A stretch of 64,000 bases of DNA from Sabellastarte sp. h YS-2021 (taxonomy: Eukaryota; Annelida; Polychaeta; Sabellida; Sabellidae), in NCBI GenBank assembly GCA_964017235.1, contig OZ024934.1, positions 91,416,706-91,480,705 on the forward strand. The letters run 5' to 3'. The notes beneath the pieces are model-generated. The model ran no database searches and had not been told where the DNA came from. It was given only the letters and a program-made list of their open reading frames with translations. Every line of letters begins with the position of its first letter. The stretch's first letter is position 1. A program made the translations under genes and the position numbers. This document shows, piece by piece, positions 55,701-64,000 of the stretch.

Positions 55701-56686
55701 TACAAATATTTGAAATATCATGTAGGCATGTTTCCTCCAAGCCTGGAAGAGATCATGAAGAGTTCACATCTCACTGAAAAATGCAAGACTGATCTGGGCT
55801 GCTACCTCAAAAAAGGTGGAAAATGTTTTTGGATAAGCAGTTCATTTCCAATTTATACTTTTTTCCTATGCTGTTTTGATATCCAGCTTTGTTTATTTGA
55901 CAGAAATCAATTAAATTCGATAGTTACTTAATATAACTTACATATTTAAATTATCAATCTGTTTGAGAGGTATATCTAAAGAATTTTACTGGAAATACAT
56001 CAGAATACTTTACAAGTCCATAAAACCATGTTATAGATCTGAATAATGGCCAAAGACTTATTGATGCAAATGAAACCATGCCCATTGATGAAGAACTGCC
56101 CGTAACAGAGACAGCATATGAAAATGACACAGCACCATGTCCCGAGTGTGGGAGGCCCAAAAATGAACCTTGTAAAACTTGCATTACAGAAGCTAAGGTA
56201 CACAATAATAATATACAATGTAATTATTCATTCATTATTATTATGATTTATGACCAATATAAATTGGATAATTTGTCCTATAAGGTGACATAATTTTATA
56301 CAGTTAAGATGTCTGTATTATATATTCACTAACCTTACTTTTATTTATTTCAATAGGTAATAAACCATGTAAGGCCATGGATGTATTTGTGTGTATGATT
56401 GATTTAGAACAGTCATACTTAATTTCCTGGTATAAATCACATGTAAAACCTTTTGAGGTGAATTTATTGTTTGTCTATTTTATTTGTAAATATTATATTC
56501 CCAGTACGGCCCTGGCTGTTGATATGAGCAACAAAAATAACTTTAAAACTTAAACATTGATTTCAGAAAAAGACAAATGTTCTGTACCGAGCGGGCTTAA
56601 TTGATGAGAGGCTTCTGCCAATATTAGACCCTCCAGAGATTCCAGTGTCAATAAGAAAAAAACATTCACCAAAGCACAGAATATAA
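52757..56686 (+). pseudogene. Pogo/Tigger transposase-derived gene, 8 exons, one in-frame TGA
   Basis: Exons: 52757-52833, 53176-53334, 53634-53982, 54457-54662, 54981-55309, 55666-55815, 56037-56197, 56567-56686. All are GT-AG and phase-compatible, totalling 517 codons. The N-terminus has a Psq-type helix-turn-helix (DKDAFEMALKSIR, SYGKAARLYGIPKTTLYD), then a CENP-B-type DNA-binding domain (LTPTEERSLAAYMRWCED ... KWCQAFVKRHNFSPRKP). The DDE core has D in IWNADEKG, D in LLVFDAASSH and D in FLQPIDQIF, so the metal triad is kept. The end encodes CPECG...CKTC, a possible zinc ribbon, and a basic KKHSPKHRI. Codon 177 is TGA. Inference: a host gene domesticated from a transposon, now or variably inactivated. 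No terminal inverted repeats were seen around it. Confidence 0.8.
53926..53928 (+). other. In-frame TGA just after the first catalytic Asp
   Basis: Reading ...NADEKG-TGA-SKQQALQQPVLVSVGKQQ, coding similarity continues past the stop to the donor GTCAGA at 53983, and the next exon is in phase. A GTGATC donor at 53925 could skip the stop but does not fit the phase of the 54457 acceptor. Confidence 0.75.
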
Positions 56687-57086
56687 CAGGTTCTTCATAT
56701 GTTGTGACATTAAAACAAAAAAAACTTCATAATAAATGATGTACCTTTTTGTCCTCATCTCATGAATGATTTTCATTGTGTCTTTATATTATCATGTTCA
56801 GAAGAAATAAAGACTTGAAATAAAGTAAACTCCACTGGTGTATAGATAATTAAATAATTATGTATCAACAAAAATGTCAATGGTATTTCTGTTTCATTGT
56901 TATGTGAATGGTATTCGGACAATAAACATTGTATTTAGGTGCAGCCATTTCTGACATGATGAAGTCACAACAAGCAGACAAACAAAGAAGAGGGCTGTAC
57001 AAAATGATCAAGGTTCAGCTTTAATTATTGAGCAAATGTATACAAATGTTCCATCATGTTATTTGCATGTTCTTTAAAATATACAT
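56687..57086. other. 3' end of pogo-like gene and short spacer
   Basis: AATAAA at 56806-56811 may be its poly(A) signal. The rest up to the second DIRS-like insertion is AT-rich. Confidence 0.5.
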
Positions 57087-57278
57087 TTTTATTGCGTTAA
57101 TACATCCTATCCAATGGACAATAGCTTATCCGGTCGGCGCAGACCGGCCCGCCAAACGCCAGAAAAAGACGTCCTGTGTTACCACCGGCAGGTCGGTCCG
57201 TAGTACTTGTGCACTCGCCAGATGGCGTGTCGTACTTCCTTCCTGTCTAGACAGAGTGACGTCATAGCATCTTTTTCG
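57087..57278 (+). repeat. Left inverted terminal repeat, DIRS copy 2
   Basis: Inverse of 63131-63345. It shares with copy 1 only islands such as AAAGACGTCCTG and, at the inner edge, TGACGTCATAGCATCTTTTT followed by CGTTTGGCGCG. Confidence 0.93.
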
Positions 57279-57402
57279 TTTGGCGCGTGCTTGTGCACAA
57301 GGAAAAATTTTATCAGCAGTTTTTTGGTGAATTTATTAAGTTCTTGAAGGACTTTCTTTTGTTTGAGTATTTTATTTTATTGCTACATACTCATAGCACA
57401 CT

Positions 57403-59559
57403 ATGTCGTCCCCTGGGCAAAAAAGGGGCAGTTGTGGCCACGCCATGGCGGGATTTGATGGACATGCCTTTTGCGCCCGCTGTAGGGAGAAGGGAAAGGG
57501 TGAGGAACCCTGTATTTCTAACAAAGACACTACGGAATGTAAGTTCTGCAATCTTTTTTCTCCAGAGCAACGGGCTCAGCTTGCAACTCCCTCTTACAAA
57601 ATCAAGAAGGAGAAACGGGAGGCTAAGCGCGTGAATAACCCCACACCCACTGAGGACATTGCCCTAGTAGATCCTGCTAGCGTCTCCGTTATAGGGGCTG
57701 TGGGTGGAGCCGCTTCTTCTCAGTCACCATCAGTTCCGCCTGAAAAGAAACCCAAGAAGGACAAACCTAAGGCTAAGAAAGCTGCCTCTTCTAGTACGGA
57801 TGACAGATTTTCAGCACTGGATGCTAAGTGGTCTGAACGTTTTAACAGGCTGGAGGCCTTGTTGCTGGCTCGATCTGTGGAACCTTCATTCTCTGCGGAT
57901 GTCAGGGTTACCCCTGTACACTCACCACCAGCCACTGTCTCTAAGGACTCAGAGCCTTTCTTTCAGCCTTCTCACCGACCTGTGGACCCTATTGCTAAGC
58001 GCACTGGCCCAGACTCTGATGCTGCTTTGCAGCTGTCGGCCGGCAAGCTTCCGCCAGGTTCTTCTTCTTCTTCTGCTACGCGCACTGGCCCAGACATTAC
58101 TGCCACCAAGCAGCAGTCGGCCGGCAAGCCTAAGTCAGATCTCCCTTCCAAGACTTCATCAGGGCGCACTGGTCCAGACGTCGCTTCTAGTAAGCATAAG
58201 TCGACCGGCAAGCCACACACCGACCCTCACCGACAGGCTGCATCGTCAGGACAGAAATCTGCCAGATCAACTTCCGACCGACCTCTCACCGACCGACCCT
58301 CATCTGCAGGTCTCACTGGTTCGGAGTCACCTACCCTCCTTAAGTCGTCTGGCAAGGACAGCATATCCAGTGGAGAGTCGGATGCGGAGAGCAGTTTTTC
58401 AGACACGCCCCCCCTGGAACTTTTTGTAGAAGAGGGCGAGCTCTCTGAGGAGCATGAATCAACCGAACAAGAGTTACCAACGTCGGAAGAACAGACATAT
58501 AGAGAGACTATGCGAGGGATACGTTCCTTTATGGGGTGGTCACATGTGCCAGACGTAGATAGTTCCAACCCGTCTGATGACAACCCTTTTGCTGGCCCCA
58601 AGGCACCGGCTCCTAGTAAGATCTCAGTCCATATGCCGACGGAAGACTGGCTCTGCAAGAAACTTAGCAAACTGAATCTTACCTTGGTTGAGGGATACCC
58701 CTCCCGTACTGCAGAGGCCGGTAGTCTACCCATGGATCAATTCTTGAGGCCGCCACGCCCTCAGTCGAAGTGGTACGGGCTTTATTCAGAACAACAGGCT
58801 GATCCGACCAAAGTCACTTCTTGGAGTATGGGACATTCTAATCTTAACAGCAGTTTTGGTCGGATAGCCAGAAAGGCGGCTTTGGCATCGACACCACCAG
58901 CCTCACGCAGAATCTCTCAGGATACACTCCGGAGGTGGGAAAGGACTACTAGGGAAGCTTCTGTAGTGTGCAATCAGGCCGCTAGCTTCAACCGCTGCCT
59001 TTTTAAGGTGCAGGCCGACATGCAGTCACAGCTTAGGACAGTCCGTAATGAAGGCAAGGGAAAAGGGTCAGCCAAAGTTTCAGAAGCCACAGAGGAGTTG
59101 CAGTTTCTGATGGAGTTTAACTCCAGTATCACCCAGGCTGCAGCTAAGGCGATGGAACACTTGTCAGAATTTGTATTTTTTACCATGGGTAATCTTACTC
59201 TGGCTAGGAGAGACTCTTATCTCAACCATTTAAAGCATGGCATCAAGCCTGACACGTTTGCTGCTCTCAGGACTGGCCCTCTGCACATCAGTACTCTCTT
59301 CCCAGAGTCAGCTATCAAACGGGCCGAAGAGGAGATCTCACATTATGATAACAAAAGTCAGCCGACAGCTACATCTTCACGAGGGAAAGCACGCTTTCAC
59401 CCGTATGAGAGACAGGATAAGAAACAGGAGGGTCGGTCGGATAACAAGCAGGATAGACCCGCATGGAAAAACATCAACCGAAGACAGTTTAGACGACCTA
59501 AAGGCAAGGGTGCTAACTTCTCTTCACGTTCTGCCAAGGGCCAGCAGCCGTATAAATGA
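57403..59559 (+). CDS. Gag of DIRS copy 2, intact
   Basis: 718 codons from MSSPGQKRGSCGHAMAGF. The N-terminal Cys/His module is C-x2-H-x10-C-x2-C-x9-C-x8-C-x2-C. The middle (residues about 180-330) is Ser/Pro-rich with repeats of RTGPD...SAGKP, four copies about 27 residues apart, absent from copy 1. The conserved core (YRETMRGIRSFMGWSHVPD, EDWLCKKLSKLNLTLVEGYP, SSFGRIARKA, FTMGNLTLARRDSYLNHLK) matches copy 1. It ends in a basic RFRRPKGKG-type tail and PYK-TGA. Confidence 0.92.
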   Translation: MSSPGQKRGSCGHAMAGFDGHAFCARCREKGKGEEPCISNKDTTECKFCNLFSPEQRAQLATPSYKIKKEKREAKRVNNPTPTEDIALVDPASVSVIGAVGGAASSQSPSVPPEKKPKKDKPKAKKAASSSTDDRFSALDAKWSERFNRLEALLLARSVEPSFSADVRVTPVHSPPATVSKDSEPFFQPSHRPVDPIAKRTGPDSDAALQLSAGKLPPGSSSSSATRTGPDITATKQQSAGKPKSDLPSKTSSGRTGPDVASSKHKSTGKPHTDPHRQAASSGQKSARSTSDRPLTDRPSSAGLTGSESPTLLKSSGKDSISSGESDAESSFSDTPPLELFVEEGELSEEHESTEQELPTSEEQTYRETMRGIRSFMGWSHVPDVDSSNPSDDNPFAGPKAPAPSKISVHMPTEDWLCKKLSKLNLTLVEGYPSRTAEAGSLPMDQFLRPPRPQSKWYGLYSEQQADPTKVTSWSMGHSNLNSSFGRIARKAALASTPPASRRISQDTLRRWERTTREASVVCNQAASFNRCLFKVQADMQSQLRTVRNEGKGKGSAKVSEATEELQFLMEFNSSITQAAAKAMEHLSEFVFFTMGNLTLARRDSYLNHLKHGIKPDTFAALRTGPLHISTLFPESAIKRAEEEISHYDNKSQPTATSSRGKARFHPYERQDKKQEGRSDNKQDRPAWKNINRRQFRRPKGKGANFSSRSAKGQQPYK

Positions 59560-60470
59560 CAATCACTGTTACAACAGGACATGGCTGCTGGCCGGGAGCA
59601 CCTCCACAGAACTGACTTTGAACTCAAATATAAATGTAAACTTGCATGTTGTCTCATTTGTTCCTTCTGCACCCGGGCCTCCGCAAAAGAAAGGTCTAAG
59701 TCCCGGCGTGTCAGACTGTCAGTTGAAAAAAGAGCTATTAAATTCTGTGAAAGGTGTTTCTTGTGTCACTCAATTGTCTTGTGTGAATCCTGTAACAAAT
59801 GTCCCAAATGCTGCACAAAATCTACCTGTAGGGGCCAGGCTTCAAAACTTTTGGCAAACTTGGCTGGATCTAGGGGCCGGTCCGAAAATAGTTCAAATCC
59901 TAAGAGAGGGTTACACCCTTCCCTTTCGGATCCGGCCACACCTTACAAGGTCTCCGACGGTCATAAGCCGTTATGTAGATCCCCACAGGAACAGCTACCT
60001 GTTGGAGGCATTGCATCAGCTTATAGACAAGAATGCAATAGAATTAGTCCACAATCAGACATCTCTAGGGTTTTTCAACCGACTTTTTCTGGTGCCCAAG
60101 CCGAACAACAGGTGGAGGCCTATACTGGACCTAAGCAAACTCAATCTTTTCCTCAAGGTGGAAAAATTCAAAATGGAGACACCGGAAACCATCAGAACAT
60201 CCCTCCAGCAGGGGGAGTGGGTAACCTCAGTAGACTTCAAAGATGCCTACTTCCACATACCAATACAGGCTCAATCCAGGAAATATCTCAGATTTCATGT
60301 CCAGGGCCGGACATACCAGTTCAAGGCGTTACCCTTTGGCCTGTCCACAGCGCCCATGGAGTTCACTGTATTAGTAAAGGAGGTGAAATTGATGGCCATA
60401 CGCACGGGTATAAGAATCCACCAGTACCTAGACGACTGGTTGGTGAGAGTGGCAAAGTCTTCAGGACAAG
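59538..60470 (+). pseudogene. Reverse transcriptase of DIRS copy 2, truncated by deletion
   Basis: Frame of the ORF 59237-61696. Similarity to copy 1 starts at RINDNHC (59544) and is strong from ARLQNFW through VPKPNNRWRPILDL, WVTSVDFKDAYFHIP, ALPFGLSTAP and YLDDW at about 60427. It is then cut: the YLDD-to-FMSLIGLLTA distance is 89 bases here versus 262 in copy 1, a loss of 173 bases that also shifts frame. Confidence 0.88.
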
Positions 60471-60474
60471 ATAG
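59560..60474 (+). CDS. Cys-rich domain in the Gag frame after TGA, DIRS copy 2
   Basis: Same frame as gag, separated by a single TGA. The conserved part reads CKLACCLICSFCTR, then FCERCFLCHSIVLCESCNKC and PKCC, matching the copy 1 spacing. Downstream the frame is the shadow of RT and stops at 60474, beside the RT deletion. No known family recognised; metal binding is inferred from CxxC pairs. Confidence 0.7.
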   Translation, partial: QSLLQQDMAAGREHLHRTDFELKYKCKLACCLICSFCTRASAKERSKSRRVRLSVEKRAIKFCERCFLCHSIVLCESCNKCPKCCTKSTCRGQASKLLANLAGSRGRSENSSNPKRGLHPSLSDPATPYKVSDGHKPLCRSPQEQLPVGGIASAYRQECNRISPQSDISRVFQPTFSGAQAEQQVEAYTGPKQTQSFPQGGKIQNGDTGNHQNIPPAGGVGNLSRLQRCLLPHTNTGSIQEISQISCPGPDIPVQGVTLWPVHSAHGVHCISKGGEIDGHTHGYKNPPVPRRLVGESGKVFRTR

Positions 60475-61600
60475 AAGCACTCCTTGTATTACCGGCCTGT
60501 CCGGTCCGACAGTTCATGTCCCTCATAGGCCTGCTGACAGCCACGGAAAAACAGGTTCACCTCGGCCGGCTGCACATGAGACCCATACAGTGGCATCTCA
60601 AAAACAGTTGGCGGGTACCAGAATCTCTAGAGAAGATTATCCCTCTTCCAAGATCCCTGCACCCTCACTTACGATGGTGGCTAGAGGAAGACAATGTACT
60701 TCAAGGCCAACCATTACACCCAGTAAGACATGCTCTGCAAATATTTACAGACGCATCAAAAGAAGGGTGGGGCGCTCACTTAAACGAGTTCACTGCAAGA
60801 GGGTCCTGGTCGGTGCCGGAAACCAAGCTGCACATAAACTACCTGGAACTCAAAGCGGTGTTCCTAGCTCTCAAAGAGTTCCAAGACCTCTGTGCAGGCA
60901 AGATAGTGTTAGTGGCAACCGACAACACTACAGTAGTCGCTTACATAAACAAGGAAGGAGGCATGAGGTCGGGCCCACTGTGTGCCCTACTGTGGAGGAT
61001 CTTGACCTGGTGTTCCCAGCGACAAGTGACTCTAAAAGCCCGACACATTCCAGGCCACTTAAATGTGATAGCGGACAAGCTATCCAGGCTGGGTCAGACC
61101 ATTCAAACAGAGTGGTCTCTCCTCCCAGAAGTTTTTCAACAAATATGCAAGCGATGGCACCTCCCTCGAATAGACCTGTTTGCCACGAGGTTCAACCACA
61201 AGTTACCTCAGTTTGTGTCACCAGTACCGGACTCCCTGGCTGTAGCAGTGGATGCACTCACTCTGCCATGGGAGGACCTGGATGCATACGCCTTCCCACC
61301 GACCGCCATATTGGACAGAGTGGTGGAGAAACTACTGGACTCCCCGTGCAAGAGACTCATTCTGATTGCCCCGGGGTGGCCCAACATGCCTTGGTTTTGG
61401 GACTTGGTGAACATGTCCAGCCAGGTCCCCCTCAGCCTACCCAACCTGCCCAATCTGCTAACACAGCCCTTCAATCAGATCCCTCACAGAAATCTGACAA
61501 ATCTAAATCTCCATGCCTGGCTCCTAGAGCCACAAAGATTAAAGAACAGGGCTTCTCTGAGGCAGTGGCAGCAAGGATTGAGGCTCCTCAAAGAAGATCA
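60475..61600 (+). pseudogene. RNase H and MT-like region, DIRS copy 2
   Basis: Continues RT in the next frame: FMSLIGLLTATEKQV, FTDASKEGWGAHL, YLELKAVFLAL, ATDNTTVVAYINKEGG, ARHIPGHLNVIADKLSR, then IDLFATRFNHKLP, DALTLPW, AYAFPP and LIAPGWPNMPWFWDL. Motifs are intact, but the part is detached from RT by the deletion. Confidence 0.88.
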
Positions 61601-62597
61601 ACCAGATCAGTCTATGAGGCAAAGTGGACCATTTTTACAAAGTGGTGCGTCACTAATCAGGTGGACTTCAGGTCTCCCTGTAAGGTCGGTGGCTGATTTC
61701 CTAATGTACCTTTTTGAGGACAAGAAGTTACAGCCCAGCACCATTGACGGATACAGGTCTGCCATTGCTGATAAACTAGGTGATACCTCGGTTAATATCA
61801 GCAAAGATGGTAATCTCACTCGTCTCTTGGACAGTTTCCATAGAGACAGACCCAGAGGGCGGAGGGGAATACCCTCCTGGAACCTTTCCCTGGTCCTACA
61901 CCAGCTGACAAAGGCTCCCTTTGAACCTCTTAGAGAGGCATCTCTGAAGCTTTTGACCTTCAAAACTGTTTTCCTTTTGGCCCTAGGCTCGGGCAAAAGA
62001 AGGAGTGAGATGCATGCATGGCAACATAAGAACATCAGACACCAGTCGGACTGGTCTAAGGTGTCTCTGTTTCCGTCTCCCAGCTTTCTTTCCAAGAACC
62101 AGCTGGCCAAAGAGGGTCCAGAGAGTGTAGCCCCAGTGATCATTCCTGCCCTGGCTCCTACCCTGGATAGATCCCTCAAGTCTGATAGATCTCTTTGTCC
62201 AGTCAGAGCTTTGCACTACTATTTGGACAGGACTTCAGACAGTAGGCAGGACAAAGAATTAGTTTTTGTCTCCTTTAAAAAAGGCTTCGACAAGGACATC
62301 TCGCCTGCCACTATCTCCTCATGGATCAAGCAAACTGTGATCCTATGTTATGAGCTCTCTGATCACCAGGCCCACACCCTACATCAAGTCAAAGCTCATG
62401 ATGTAAGGGCCTTTGCGGCTTCTAAGGCCTTCCAATCGGGAGTCTCCTTGGAGCAGATCTTATCAGCCTGCCACTGGAAATCTCATAATACCTTCACACA
62501 ATTCTATCTGAAGGATGTGGCTTGGGCCGACTCAGAGCTCTATCATCTTGGACCGGTTGTGGCTGCTCAGCAGATCCACCAACAGACTGGTACCTAG
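61500..62597 (+). pseudogene. Tyrosine recombinase of DIRS copy 2, frameshifted
   Basis: The N-terminal part (IEAPQRRSTRSVYEAKW) is in the frame ending at 61696. A 2-base deletion near 61675-61690 moves the rest (VADFLMYLFEDKKLQPSTID onward) to the frame ending at 62597. Catalytic R (GKRRSEMHAW), HDVR, HW and Y (FTQFYL) all remain. Confidence 0.9.
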
Positions 62598-62660
62598 AGG
62601 AGATTTGTACAGATGTAAATAGTTGTACATATTTGTATAGATGTCGCACATATAGTTAAT

Positions 62661-62690
62661 AATAAAAAAAAAAAAAAAAAAAAAAAAAAA
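62661..62690 (+). repeat. AATAAA followed by A-run, DIRS copy 2
   Basis: AATAAA at 62661-62666 runs into 27 consecutive A. Copy 1 has no A-run here. This is a candidate poly(A) signal and possibly a trace of a polyadenylated intermediate. Confidence 0.6.
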
Positions 62691-62777
62691 TTCTCTGGAC
62701 GTGCTTCCTCCGGGAGGTTGAATTCTAAGGGACTGAACTCATCCCTCTCTTCCCCTACCTCAGAGCAGGTCTGCAGC

Positions 62778-62795
62778 AAAAAAAAGGGGGGGGGG
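62778..62795 (+). repeat. A8G10 purine tract, DIRS copy 2
   Basis: Corresponds in position and flanks (CCTCAGAGCAG upstream) to A4G17 in copy 1. Confidence 0.85.
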
Positions 62796-62972
62796 CAAGG
62801 TCGACTGACGGTTCCATTCCGGATAACCGGATGATGATATTCGACCATAGCCTTAAGGGTTATTGACTTCAAGGTCTAACCGGGCTTTAAAAAAGGGGAT
62901 TATCATTATTCCTAACATGAGTTCACTTTTTAGTCCCTAGTAACTTACCCGCCGTCCAAGCGGTAGTTATTC

Positions 62973-63068
62973 AGCTATTGTCCATTGGATAGGATGTATT
63001 AACGCAATAAAATTGCAAATTTAATAAGTAAATTAAATTTTTATAAGTTAATACCCTATCCAATGGAC
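62973..63068. repeat. Internal complementary region, DIRS copy 2
   Basis: Left half is the inverse of the left outer end (AGCTATTGTCCATTGGATAG), right half the inverse of the right outer end, meeting at CGCAATAAAATTGCAAATTT. Confidence 0.93.
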
Positions 63069-63130
63069 GCGCAAGACCCTCCCACCTACCCCGCTTTTCA
63101 ACTTACTAGGGGTCTAATAGGTCTAGACAA

Positions 63131-63345
63131 CGAAAAAGATGCTATGACGTCACTCTGTCTAGACAGGAAGGAAGTACGACACGCCATCTGGCGAGTGCAC
63201 AAGTACTACGGACCGACCTGCCGGTGGTAACACAGGACGTCTTTTTCTGGCGTTTGGCGGGCCGGTCTGCGCCGACCGGATAAGCTATTGTCCATTGGAT
63301 AGGGTATTAACTTATAAAAATTTAATTTACTTATTAAATTTGCAA
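63131..63345 (-). repeat. Right inverted terminal repeat, DIRS copy 2
   Basis: Inverse of 57087-57278 plus about 35 extra AT-rich outer bases, as in copy 1. Confidence 0.93.
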
Positions 63346-63504
63346 ATTTCCATAATTTTTCAAAATCTGGACTATTTCACATGTTCAAATACATATAATT
63401 TGTGGCAAATAAGGTGATTTTTACATGAACAATTAGTAATTAAAATTTTTATGTTATCAACACAGACAATATATAACTATGAATTATCATGTATATTGTT
63501 GCAG
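63346..63504. other. Short intergenic or intron DNA
   Basis: AT-rich, nothing recognised. Confidence 0.4.
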
Positions 63505-63608
63505 ATGTTGCTTGCATAGAACAAATGACAATGCCTCAAATATCTGCTGACATTTCACACATGAAACACCAGCTGGTCATGTTGTTACTACAAATAGCAT
63601 TTCAGATG
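63505..63608 (+). CDS. Possible exon of a gene running off the right edge
   Basis: An acceptor-like TTGTTGCAG and donor ATG|GTAATT bound an open segment containing QISADISHMKHQLVMLLLQI. A second candidate starts at 63951 after CTTCCAG and is open to the window end in the matching phase. No family recognised. Confidence 0.25.
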
Positions 63609-63950
63609 GTAATTTCTAAACACACATTAAATTTAATTACGGTACTTACACAACTTAATGTCATTCACAATCCACTGAATAACATTGAGAATCAGATGAA
63701 TTATGTAACCATATTGAATTATATCTCATGATGAAGGATACATTTGATTTAGCTTTATCGCTCGCCGTTGCAACTATATGCTATATATGTTTATGTTTTC
63801 ACATTCTTTGCCCTTTATTTTGTATATGCTTATTCAGATGTGTCTCAAAATATGTGGTAAATGAATCTAGTATGTTGTTGAAAAGCAATATTGAGATGAA
63901 TATGTTTCAATGTATTATATAATGCTTTCACTTATGCAATGTTCTTCCAG

Positions 63951-64000
63951 GTTTACCAGATATCACTCCACCTGTTAAAAGGAAAAGGAGACCCGTGTTT
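63951..64000 (+). CDS. Possible exon at window edge
   Basis: Follows TTCTTCCAG. Open in the frame that continues 63505-63608 (VYQISLHLLKGKGDPC), and also in another frame (LPDITPPVKRKRRPV). Too short to judge. Confidence 0.2.

Larger units (their letters stand above)
57087..63345 (+). mobile_element. DIRS-like tyrosine-recombinase retrotransposon, copy 2
   Basis: About 6.26 kb, same plan and orientation as copy 1 but from a different subfamily: proteins are clearly homologous, while most terminal-repeat sequence differs. Left end TTTTATTGCG at 57087, right end AAATTTGCAA ending at 63345, both confirmed by the internal complementary region at 62973-63068. Gag is intact. RT lacks about 173 bp and the recombinase has a 2-base deletion, so it cannot move alone. 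Confidence 0.94.

Noticed and set aside
57704-58429. 241-codon Leu/Arg/Ser-rich frame overlapping DIRS copy 2 gag
   Set aside because: Frame shadow of the Ser/Pro-rich gag region, not present in copy 1.
61607-62179. 190-codon antisense frame over the copy 2 recombinase
   Set aside because: Antisense shadow; sense strand carries conserved recombinase residues.

Overview
The window is animal nuclear DNA, most likely from a mollusc and plausibly a bivalve. Genes have many short phase-matched exons in long AT-rich introns. The sequence is full of interspersed repeats, satellite-bearing elements, tRNA-type SINEs, a hAT-type MITE and several retrotransposon classes. I see no tRNA, rRNA, CRISPR or bacterial-type operon. 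The taxon is inferred from style, not from a diagnostic gene.

Layout. (1) 1-6434, minus strand: a very young Ty3/gypsy-type LTR retrotransposon. Its integrase lies upstream of reverse transcriptase, the Gmr1-like order. The visible LTR parts differ at 1 of 450 bases. The primer-binding site matches tRNA-Pro. (2) 7.3-9.8 kb: a decayed LINE 3' end and short palindromic repeats. (3) 9839-30064, plus strand: a complete 13-exon gene for GEN1, the Holliday-junction resolvase. All XPG catalytic acids are kept. The last exon encodes an unusually long, probably disordered tail of about 1,336 residues, carrying about 16 copies of a D-E-T-I-L-V-like motif and several SUMO-interacting-motif look-alikes. 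Its introns hold SINEs, a 525-bp hAT MITE with an 8-bp target duplication, and a 4.2-kb element with two nested satellites (169 bp and 133 bp). Intron 8 holds a satellite rich in nuclear-receptor half-sites, and a second copy lies just 3' of the gene. (4) 34.6-36.3 kb: a decayed DIRS-like relic. (5) 37580-40056: a two-exon gene with two LRAT domains, the first lacking its catalytic Cys; one frameshift. (6) 40517-46713 and 57087-63345: two full-length but diverged DIRS-like tyrosine-recombinase retrotransposons in the same orientation, each with inverted terminal repeats and an internal complementary region. (7) 47990-49302: the 5' part of another gag-bearing element. (8) 52757-56686: an eight-exon gene derived from a pogo/Tigger transposase. 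It has an intact DDD triad but one in-frame TGA.

Working together. The two DIRS-like elements show the same gene plan. An N-terminal zinc-type Gag ends at a TGA followed by CAATCA. Beyond the TGA, in the same frame, runs a Cys-rich domain and then, in the first copy, an uninterrupted frame to the tyrosine recombinase. RT-RNase H-methyltransferase-like sequence is read in an overlapping frame. The first copy is broken in gag. The second has an intact gag but a broken RT and recombinase. The readthrough/overlap layout is the most novel-looking signal here, followed by the GEN1 repeat tail and the intron-bearing pogo gene.
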